Source: Paraspadella gotoi (lineage: Eukaryota > Chaetognatha). Taken from it: DNA of 64,000 nt. Below, in pieces: positions 11,642 to 20,700 of this stretch. The translations under genes were made by a program, and so were the position numbers. The notes beneath the pieces are model-generated. The model was not told the origin of the DNA. It worked only from the letters and a program-made list of their open reading frames with translations, and did no database searches. Numbering within the stretch: the first letter of the stretch is position 1; every line of letters begins with the position of its first letter. The DNA is taken from positions 6,945,632-7,009,631 of the forward strand of contig CM119271.1 of the NCBI GenBank assembly GCA_051294375.1, written 5' to 3'.

Positions 11642-14600
11642 ATGTCGGCCCAAGAGCAGATGCGAGCTATGCTCGATCAGCTGATGGGAACTCAGCGAAA
11701 TGGACCGGACGATGAAGGCCAAGATCAGCTGCATTTCACGGATAGCAGCGTCTGCAAGAGTTTTCTTTTAGGTTAGTATATAACTCTGGACAATAGTGGT
11801 TCCTCTTTTTACTTCCGGTTAGGCTTTTTAAAATTGTGAGAGGATCTCTGGTTGTCACAACAACGATTAAAGTTTATAGGTTTGCAAACTAAAACAAGCA
11901 ACTTAAAGAAACAAAAGTTGTTTGAGAAAACCAGAAGTCGGATTACCCTATTTTCAATCTCGACCACTTTGGTCACCCCTACAGGGATTTCGGGATTAGG
12001 CTGGAAAGTTCTTGCATCACCTGCTTTGCCGATGTAAATTCAGACTTGGGCTGTGAGTACATAATCCCATCTCGACCGATAAGTCGCTTGGCACGTTTAA
12101 AAATATATTTCTATAAGTAAATTGTTAAATACGGTGCCCAGTCGGCTTTCTGTCCTTTTTCTTTCTAGCGTCAATGTTCGTGGGATTTAAAACTTCCCTC
12201 GTGGATGATCTTGTTAATCTATTTTCCAGTGGATTTCACGAAAAAAGGAATCATAGTCTAGACGTACAGCGTTAATAAGTATGAATTTCTTAAAAGCAAA
12301 TTTTTTTAGTAATATTAATTTTCTTTATTCTTGACATGACTATAGATAACAGATGACATTTCACGGTTTCTATGATTTAATCGTTCTTGCGAAGTACTAC
12401 GTGAGTATTGTTTGATTGTATTTGGGGCATATTGTTTAGTATTTTCCTTTCACATTGACGTGATTCAGCTGGTTCACATTGACGTGATTCAGCTGGTTTT
12501 TACAGCAACAACATAAAAAATGGCAGCTACGTAAAGCTAGTTGAATAAATCTAAATAAAGCAAATATTAGGTTTTCATATATTGTTCTGGTTCTTTCTTT
12601 CGTTGGTTTAAGGTTAAAAACCATAAAATCATTTTAATACGGTTATCAACAACGACGTTTTTATTACACTAGATTTGGGCATGTTTCGGTTATGATATGT
12701 AAGCCTTCCTCAGCGCAAAAATTAAAATGATTGATTTTTGCGATGATGAAGGCTAACATATAGCAGAAACATGTCCAAATCTCTTTTAATGAAAACGTTG
12801 ATAAGCATATTAAAATTATTTTACGGTTTTGATAAAAAAAAAAGGCATCTTAATTGGTTTTGTATCAAAAATTTTAATTTATTCTTGATTTAGATAGATT
12901 CAAGGATATAAATTGTATCGTCCCGTTCGGTAAGTAAGTCGTTGAAAGTGTACATAACTACAAATTGTAATGTACGTATGTGATTTTTTTTTTAGGGAAA
13001 TGAAAAATTTAATAAAGCGCCTCGAAGGGCTCCCACTACTTTAACTGAAACCTGTCTTGAGATATTGTTAAAATCATAGTTTTTAAAAGGCATTCGCGTT
13101 ATTACGTTTAATTGCTTGATGACTTAACTTTTTATCCACCCCTGAATCCCCTCTACCCTCTACCCAAATTCGTCAGCTTGCTGCCCCCACGACATTCTGA
13201 GCGGGACCCGCATGGACTTAGGCAGCTGCCCCAAGGACCACGCTTTGGCGTTGAGAGCCGATTACGAAAACGCGCGGAAACGTGGAAAAGATTACGATTA
13301 CGATATCGATGCCATGGAGCATCTGAGCAGTTTTATCGCTGGTTAGTTTTTAGGCGAGGGATTGATTGATTTCAAAATATACGTAATTATGTTTGAGACC
13401 GACTTTTTTATATTTTCAAGACTGCGATCGTCGGACCGAGCAAGCAAAAAAGAGATTGGCTGAAACTCAGGAGGAGCTTTCTGCCGAAGCCTCCGCCAAG
13501 GCCGCTATAGTCAACGAACTTGGAGAGCAGATCGGAGTTACTCTCGCCAAAGTAACGTTCACGTCCGAGTATTCAATTTTCGAGGAATATATGTGATATA
13601 CATTTTAGTTGTCCAATTTCCCCATTTCTCCTTGCTAAATACATCAGGCCGAAGACCTCGGAGCTCAAGGCCAGGTGGATGAGAGCATGAATTTGCTGGA
13701 GCAAGTGGAGGATCTCAAGAAGAAGAAGATGGAAGCCGAGAACGAGTATCGCAGCTCCATGCCCGCCTCCTCGTATCAACAACAAAAGTTGCGTGTTTGC
13801 GAAGTTTGCTCCGCGTATTTGGGCATTCACGACAACGATCGACGACTCGCCGATCACTTTGGCGGGAAATTACATCTCGGTACGTCTCTGATTCTATACA
13901 TAGAATTTAATTTTATTATTTTCCATAGTTTTTTTTGTTGTTATTATCAGGTTTTATTGAGATTCGCGAAAAACTCGACAACCTAAAAACTCAAGTCGCT
14001 GCGAAGAAAGAAAGTCTGGAAAAGAAGCGAATGGATCGTCTAAAGGATAATGAACGCGAAAGAGATCGGGAGCGAGACAGAGACAGAGACCGTGATCGGG
14101 ACAGGTAAGAACAGTTTTTTCTAGCCTTTTCAGGATTATATACAGGTAGTATGATCGTAAATTTGTTTTAAGATTATATTAAATAAAATCCAAAAATCCA
14201 AATCCAGAGCGTGTTCGAATGAAGTCATTTTTTGGCAATTGGTTCGCAAAACAGATGTGATTACAAAAAGAATTCTTTCACCATAAATTTTTGATTCTTC
14301 TCCATCATTCTTTTTCCCAGGCGCCGAAGTCGATCGCGGGACAGGGATCGTCATCGTCGTCGTCGTTCTCACAGTCGCGATCGTCATCGTCGCCATCATC
14401 GATCGAAGTCGAGATCTCGTTCGCGTGATCGTCATAGGGGATCGAGAAGCAGTAAGAGGTGAATGTTTCGCAACACTACTTTTTCCTTCTCTTTTCTTAA
14501 ACTTTTTCCTTTTTTTTTATCCGTTCATCTCCGTCCGACAAATGCCCTCATTTCAGTCGCCGATCTCGTTCGAAATCAAAGGAACGCAGGCGCCACCGAT

Positions 14601-14779
14601 CTCGTGAACACCGTCACCGAGATGACCAGAGCAACTCTGCCGAAGTTGATGCGAGGCCGCCGCCACAGCAGCCCCCGGCCCAAGGACAAGATCAGGAAGT
14701 CGGCTTCGGAGGCTGGCGCCCTGCTTGGAACGAAACTTCAGCCGATGGCCAAAATGGGGCCAGCAACAGCGCCCAATGA
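11642..14779 (+). CDS. LUC7L: LUC7-like U1 snRNP-associated splicing factor
   Basis: Seven exons: 11642-11771, 13177-13341, 13421-13551, 13648-13879, 13951-14104, 14321-14458 and 14557-14779, 390 residues. The N-terminus MSAQEQMRAMLDQLMG and FTDSSVCKSFLL lead into the CCCH-type finger (CCPHDIL...CPKDHALALRADYE). A coiled-coil region follows (CDRRTEQAKKRLAETQEELS), then the second zinc finger LRVCEVCSAYLGIHDNDRRLADHFGGKLHLGF. The tail is RD/RS-rich. LUC7 proteins bind the U1 snRNP and help choose weak 5' splice sites. The three vertebrate paralogues (LUC7L, L2, L3) cannot be distinguished; the sequence is closest to the L/L2 type. The first intron (1.4 kb) holds a foldback element and a 24-bp duplication. 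Confidence 0.93.
12451..12498. repeat. Perfect 2 x 24-bp tandem duplication
   Basis: The 24-base unit beginning CACATTGACGTGATTC and ending AGCTGGTT occurs twice head to tail without change, in LUC7-like intron 1. Identical copies suggest a recent duplication. Confidence 0.85.
12617..12833. mobile_element. Foldback element (MITE-like) with ~105-bp inverted arms
   Basis: The segment 12617-12723 is largely the reverse complement of 12725-12833. Shared blocks, read from the left, include AAAACC-TAAAAT-ATTTTAAT, TTATCAAC, AGATTTGG-CATGTTTC, and GCCTTC-TCA-CGCAAAAAT. Some blocks are offset by small indels. No coding capacity. A sequence like the inner part of the right arm (GATGAAGGCTWA...GAAACATGTCCAA) recurs in PES1 intron 2 near 60115, so it belongs to a dispersed family. 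Confidence 0.7.
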
Positions 14780-15198
14780 AAGATCTTTTCGAAAGACACT
14801 TGGACGTAGAAATAAGTAAAAAATTGAAATTAGATTTTTCTGATAATATCCTGTTTAGTCGCGTAGCTGTAAAATTATGTTTCTGTAAATAATGTACGCT
14901 CTCACTGTTCCTGCGTTTTTTTTTTTGTTTTTTTTTTCTTTCGTGGTTTCTTTTGTCGTTTTGTGAAAGTCGAGAATTTGGAAGAAAAACGGATTGATTT
15001 TTATTTACATACTCTAGAATACTTTTTTATTTTACATCAATTTAATCCTACTTCCAAAAGTAGTCGATGACCTTTAAAAAAATAAAAGTTGTTGTTATTA
15101 AAAGGGAACTTCTCAATCGTTTTCCTACTCTATTTCGAGGCAGTGCCTTGTATTTCGAGGCTTTCATTCACCTATGGTAAAACTACTCCCAGACAACA
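14780..15198. other. LUC7L-DPH7 spacer
   Basis: 419 AT-rich bases. Runs of T occur near 14920-14940. An acceptor-like CTCCCAG ends at 15192, six bases before the DPH7 start. No gene seen. Confidence 0.5.
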
Positions 15199-16302
15199 AT
15201 GACCGATCAAAAACGAACCACTAATGTAAAAGTGGTGGGGGAGTTCGACACGGGTTTTTACAGCGACGCTTCGGAATGGTGTCCCGTTTTTGGCCACAGA
15301 AATCTTCTGGTCTGCGGCACTTACCAACTACTAGAAGATTTGCCCGCTGACGAGAATCCAGGCAACTCGCAGATCCGTCTGGGTCGTCTCTTTCTGCTTT
15401 GCGCAGAACCTCGCGGCCCGCGTTTCGAGCTTTTCCCCGTCCAGGACATCGATATGCCAGGTATACTCGACGTCAAGTGGTCGCACCGGACGATCGGCGA
15501 CGAGACATGGTTGGGCGTCGTCAATTCTGTCGGTCAGCTCATCTTTCTCAATTTGAACACGAGCGAAACCGATGAGGGTGACACCGGGCCCCTCTTGCGG
15601 TTCGCCGATCGTGTCGCGATCGCACGTGAGGGAGAAGCCTCAACTTTGGCCTTGAGTTTAGACTGGTCCAACCGTTTGGAAGATGCCGAACCCCGCGTCG
15701 TCGTCACCGACTCCAAGGGGCGCATCTCCATCGTCGATGTAGCAACGAACGTTTTGACCCAAAGCTTCGACGCTCACGATTACGAAGCTTGGATCGGAGC
15801 TTTCAACAGTCACAACACGCAAATTATTTACTCGGGAGGCGACGACGCTAAACTAAAGAGGTGGGATCTCCGAACGGATCCCGGCCTGGGGCCAACTCAC
15901 GTTGATTCTAAGTCTCACACCGCCGGAGTTTGCTCCTTGCACTCCAACCCATTTCGCGAGCACATTTTCGCCAGTGGAAGTTACGATGAAACCGTCCGAA
16001 TATGGGACGACCGCAATTTAAGATCGCCGATTAATACGGCGCCAGTTGGTGGCGGGGTGTGGAGGCTCAAGTGGAATCCTGTGGACGGCCGGAGTCTTTT
16101 ATGCGTCTGCATGCAGGGAGGGGCGCGAGTTTTGTCGCTTGGTGACGATTCCGCGGAGGAAATTAAACTGGAGTCATCGATTTTTCCACAGTCATCAAAT
16201 CCTCTTACCTACGGTGGAGATTTTAATCACGACGATCCAACCATCGTGGCGACTGCCTCATTTTACGATCACGAACTTCAAGTTTGGAAGATCGAGCGAT
16301 AA
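15199..16302 (+). CDS. DPH7: Diphthine methyltransferase/methylesterase (WD40)
   Basis: Single exon, 367 residues. DPH7 removes the ester from methylated diphthine on eEF2 so that the final amidation of diphthamide synthesis can proceed in the cytosol. The sequence shows a WD40 propeller, with DPH7-specific strings in the second half: GGDDAKLKRWDLR, HTAGVCSLHSNPFREHIFASGSYDETVRIWDDRN, GGGVWRLKWNP and, at the end, ATASFYDHELQVW. Length is shorter than human DPH7, mainly because the insert before the last blade is missing. The next WD40 gene begins 123 bases downstream. Confidence 0.92.
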   Translation: MTDQKRTTNVKVVGEFDTGFYSDASEWCPVFGHRNLLVCGTYQLLEDLPADENPGNSQIRLGRLFLLCAEPRGPRFELFPVQDIDMPGILDVKWSHRTIGDETWLGVVNSVGQLIFLNLNTSETDEGDTGPLLRFADRVAIAREGEASTLALSLDWSNRLEDAEPRVVVTDSKGRISIVDVATNVLTQSFDAHDYEAWIGAFNSHNTQIIYSGGDDAKLKRWDLRTDPGLGPTHVDSKSHTAGVCSLHSNPFREHIFASGSYDETVRIWDDRNLRSPINTAPVGGGVWRLKWNPVDGRSLLCVCMQGGARVLSLGDDSAEEIKLESSIFPQSSNPLTYGGDFNHDDPTIVATASFYDHELQVWKIER

Positions 16303-16425
16303 ATAATAACTGATGTATCCGCCTTTTTAACATTATTTTAGTTTAAGGCACTACTATAATTGCCGTTTTAAATCTTTAATGATCATTTTGTGATTCAGTT
16401 TGGATATGATCTATATTTATCGGAA

Positions 16426-17448
16426 ATGATAGCGTCTTTAGAATCGGATCTTCGTGGCGACAAGCCATCCGACAAGGCGTCCGATCCTGTTGCGACTTGC
16501 AACCCAGCCCCACCGAGTCACCGCCCCTTGAAACTGCCAACTAAACTTTTAGCCACTCTCGAACCCAAATCCGGGGCGGTACGGGCGGCCCGATTCAACG
16601 CTGACGGTAACTACTGCCTTATCTGCACCTCCACCGATCGCTGCATCAAACTGTACAGCCCGCTGAAAAATCTCTTGTTAAAGACTTACAAGGGCCACAA
16701 CTACGACGTACTCGACTTTCGGTGTAGCTTCGACAATGCGAGCATATGTTCCGCCAGCGCCGACAAAAACGTTTTCGTTTGGGACGTGGCAACCGGAAAT
16801 CCTACTCGAAAGTTTAAGGGGCACTTGGCCACCGTCAACTGCGTTTTATTCAACGAGGATGCTTCCGTCGTTGTCAGCGGCAGTGTTGACAACGCAGTGA
16901 AGTTGTGGGATAACCGCAGCCGTAACATCGCTCCTATCCAAACTCTCGAAGACGCCAAGGACAGCGTGACTTGCCTTGACGTCAGTGATCACGAGGTCCT
17001 CGTTGGGTCCGCGGATTCTCGGTTGCGTCTATACGATCTTCGTAAAGGTCACATGACCACTGACTACCTGGGTTCCCCCGTGTCGTCCGCTCGTCTGTCA
17101 AACGACGGCCAGTGCGTGCTTGTCGGAACGATGGGGGATCAGACGGTTCGTCTCTTGGACAAACACTCGGGCGAACTTCTTAACGAGTATAAAGGTCACA
17201 AGAACCTCAGCTACAAACTAGAATCCTGTTTCTCGCCCGGTGATGCTCAAGTCATTTCTGGCAGCGAGGACGGCCGAGTCATCATTTGGGACTTGATCGA
17301 TGCCAAACCGTTGACAACCTTGATACACCCACTGGCTGGGAGGGCCGTACATTCCGTGGCGGTCCACCCTGAAGATTATCTCGTGCTCTCGGCCCAGGAA
17401 GGGAAAGCGTTTTTGTGGGGACCTGAAGACTATTCCGATGAAGGATGA
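16426..17448 (+). CDS. WDR83: WDR83 / MORG1 WD40 scaffold
   Basis: Single exon, 340 residues from the first in-frame ATG (MIASLESD); the frame is open upstream without another ATG. WDR83 is a seven-blade propeller found in spliceosomal C complexes and as an ERK-pathway scaffold. Diagnostic matches: GAVRAARFNADGNYCLICTSTD, YKGHNYDVLDF, WDVATGNPTRKFKGHLATVN, VSGSVDNAVKLWDNRSR, VSDHEVLVGSADSRLRLYDLR, LDKHSGELLNEYKGHKN, and the C-terminal AVHPED. An N-terminal extension of about 20-30 residues relative to the human protein is low complexity. The gene starts 123 bases after the DPH7 stop, with an acceptor-like GTGATTCAG ending at 16398, so both genes could share one transcript. Confidence 0.92.
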   Translation: MIASLESDLRGDKPSDKASDPVATCNPAPPSHRPLKLPTKLLATLEPKSGAVRAARFNADGNYCLICTSTDRCIKLYSPLKNLLLKTYKGHNYDVLDFRCSFDNASICSASADKNVFVWDVATGNPTRKFKGHLATVNCVLFNEDASVVVSGSVDNAVKLWDNRSRNIAPIQTLEDAKDSVTCLDVSDHEVLVGSADSRLRLYDLRKGHMTTDYLGSPVSSARLSNDGQCVLVGTMGDQTVRLLDKHSGELLNEYKGHKNLSYKLESCFSPGDAQVISGSEDGRVIIWDLIDAKPLTTLIHPLAGRAVHSVAVHPEDYLVLSAQEGKAFLWGPEDYSDEG

Positions 17449-17751
17449 TATACATCAATACAAATGCCATTCGCGAATTGTCGTTTGGATTGTCAGTTGA
17501 ATGTGGTTTTTAACGTTAACCTTCCTTATTTTTTATAGGGTATTAAAATGTAGTTATCACTACGAACTCTGAGAATGAGCGATTTCACTGACGTTACTTT
17601 ATATTCTTGATCAAAATACAACAAAACTCTGAACTCAATTAATGGTGTTTCCGTCTCGGCGCGGACCCCGGCGCCTTGCCATGTGATCGTCCTCCCCTTA
17701 CATTCGAGAAGCTCCCCCTGTTCCTCATAACTAAATTAAAGAGAGAAAGCG
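17449..17751. other. WDR83-DLG spacer
   Basis: 303 bases. AT-rich first part with the 3' UTR, then a more GC-rich 90 bases before the DLG ATG. No further feature seen. Confidence 0.45.
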
Positions 17752-20700
17752 ATGTCAACGGTGCGGAAGCAAGATGCTCACCGCGCCCTGGAGCTCTTGG
17801 AAGAGTATCACGGCCAACTGAGCAAGCCGCAAGATCGCGCCCTGCGAAACGCTATCGAGAGGGTCATCCGAATCTTCAAGAGCCGACTGTTCCAAGCGCT
17901 GCTGGACATTCAAGAGTTTTACGAAGTCACACTGCTCGACGAATCAAAAACTTTGCAACAAAAGACCATCGAGACATTGCAGGTAAAGACTGGGGTTTTT
18001 GGGGGAGAGATGGTGGGGGCCCAGTCTTAGCTTAGACGTAATATTCGATGACCCTTCAGATCGCTTCAAAATGGGAACGAAACCCTCCCATCACGAACAA
18101 CCAGCCGTTGGTATCCGAAGTGGCCGGTGATAATTGGGCCGGTCAGCGCGGCGGCGGTGGTATGGAGACCAACGTGGACGGCGGGAGCAATGGACAAGCG
18201 CCTTATTTTCAGTTTCAATTTATGAAAGAGGCAAGGGTTAACTAAATGGATGATAGTGCTCTAGACTAAATTGCGCTTCGAAAAAACATCAGTTATATCG
18301 CACTTACTTAGGGCGGCGACGCAGCCTACACAGCGAGTTCAGAGGGCGGGGATGAGGAGGACTGGGAATACGACGAAATAACGTTGGAGCGAGGCTCCGC
18401 CGGTCTCGGATTCAGTATAGCCGGTGGCACCGACAATCCTCACATCGGTGCGTTTTATTTATTTATTTTTTTTTAAGTAATTTTTTTTTTACAGAATTGA
18501 AATTTCATTGACAAAAGAGGGTAAGTCAACATCAATACTCGTCTCATTGAAGACGGTCTCCCTTCAGGCGACGATCCCAGTATCTTCATCACAAAGATCA
18601 TTTCGGGTGGTGCCGCTTACGTCGACGGGCGACTTGCGATTAACGACGTCATCCTGCGTGTCAACGATTGCATGGTCGAGGGAGTTCCGCACGCCGATGC
18701 TGTCGAAGCGCTGAAAAGGTGACGTTTTAATTCTTGTCGAATTATCGCCGCAAAATATTTTCAATATTCGTTATGTTTTAAACTCTCAGGGCGGGATCTA
18801 CGGTTCACTTGACAATAAAACGAAGAAAACCCATTTTGGAAACCATTATGGATATCGAATTGAGTAAAGGGAACAAAGGTCTCGGTTTCAGCATAGCAGG
18901 TACTCGATCTTTCGGATTTCCTTTGACTTTTATAAATGTTCGCCTTTAAGTATATTTATTAGTCAAAAGTATTAATATAACCTGTATGGACTGCTCACAG
19001 GCGGCGTGGGGAATCAACACATCCCCGGCGACAACGGGATATTCGTGACGAAGATTATCGGCGGAGGCGCGGCTCAAATCGACGGGCGTCTCGCCGTCGG
19101 CGACCGCTTAATCGCCGTCAACGAGCAAAGTCTAGACAACGTCACCCATGAAGGTTGCAAAGACGAAGCTTATTTTTATTCGTTTTTTTTTTCTGTCCCG
19201 CTTTTTTCCTTCACCGTTTTCTTTTCTTTCATTTTTCCCTTTTTTCCCTCTTTTTTTCCGTTATTTCCTTTTTTCTTTCTTTTCGCTTTTTTATTTTCTT
19301 TCCTCTTTTATTTTCTCTTTATTCTTTTCTCTACTCTTTTTTTCCGTTTTTTTTTCTACTCTCTCTTTTTGTTTAACATTTCTTATTTTTTACTCCTTTT
19401 GTTTCATAATTTTATCTTTTTTTGTCATTTTTTCAGACGCCGTAGCCATCTTGAAAAATACCGCGGATCATGTTTTTCTGACGATCGCTAAGCCGAACCC
19501 CGTCGGCGTCGGCTTTAACGGCGGCGGCTACGACTCCTCGCTTCAACACGGGATTCCCGACGGAATTTTCGCCTCCCCGCCCGTTATTGAAAATCTCATC
19601 AATTCTACTGGGCCTCAGAACGCGCATTATAGTGAGCGTTCGAGATTTTATTCCCCATATCCACGCGTCTCAACAAAGGGGGCGAAATCGGCTTTTAATT
19701 CTAGTTTCCGTTAATTCCTTTTTTTTCATTTTAAAGATGACCTCTTCAACTCTCCCCGTGTCGGCGGCGCCATTGACCGGACAGACGGCGCTGTTGCCAC
19801 CGCGTTGCCTCCGCCCCACTCGACGCCGAAAAACAACGCCGCTGATCATTCGGCGATGGGCGCACACAACACGGGTCACCAATATCAGGTGTGATAACGG
19901 GAATCATGGAGGAGGTTATCAGTCCTTTGTATTTTCAAGATCATATCAGTTTTTATTTAAAAACATAGATTAAATAGAGGATTTTACGAATTGACTAAAA
20001 GTAAAATATTGTTTCCCCAATTCCTTCTACCTAGGTAGATAGGTATGATTTCAACTCGATTTGTATGTATTTCTTTTTATCATAAACAAAAACGAATGAA
20101 AGCTCGGGTCCGAAATTATCGTCAACCTGACACGCTCCATGAACAACCTCCTCGAACGCGTTTCCTCTCCTTCCGAATCCACGGAGCCTTTTGACGACTC
20201 GGCCGGCTTTCGCCCCATCACTCCATCTTCATTGCATGCGACCCATACGCCGAGGGGGCCTACCCCATCTCCTCCAACCGATTCTCCCGGTCCGAGCGGG
20301 TCTAGTCTGGCCCGCGACTCGAGTCGTTTGCTCAGAAGCGACCTGGATCTCGTTATGAGCGACTTGGAGGAGGCCGTCGGCACTATCAGGAGGCTTTGGA
20401 ACCAGAGGTCGCCCGAGAACGTTTCGTACGTGCGGCCGGATGGGGTGCTTATTGACGCGGACGGAGTCGAGCTGCGTAAGGATAGAGGGACGAATTTGAG
20501 AATTTCCTTCTCGCCGGCGGCGAGGGGCGTCACCGGAAACGTCAGAGAATAATATTTTATTTTTATTTTTTTGTTATTTTCACGTAAAGGCAATGATGAT
20601 TCTTTCGACGTTAATCCTTACACGAGTGGAGTTAATCGCGTGCACAACTTTGACTTCTACGTGAGTCGTCGACTCTCGTTTGGATACGGCATGCAATCTT

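Noticed and set aside
19006-19714. Phe/Ser-rich frames of up to 188 codons
   Set aside because: Produced by reading through the polypyrimidine DLG intron; the PDZ2 sequence requires splicing out 19154-19436.
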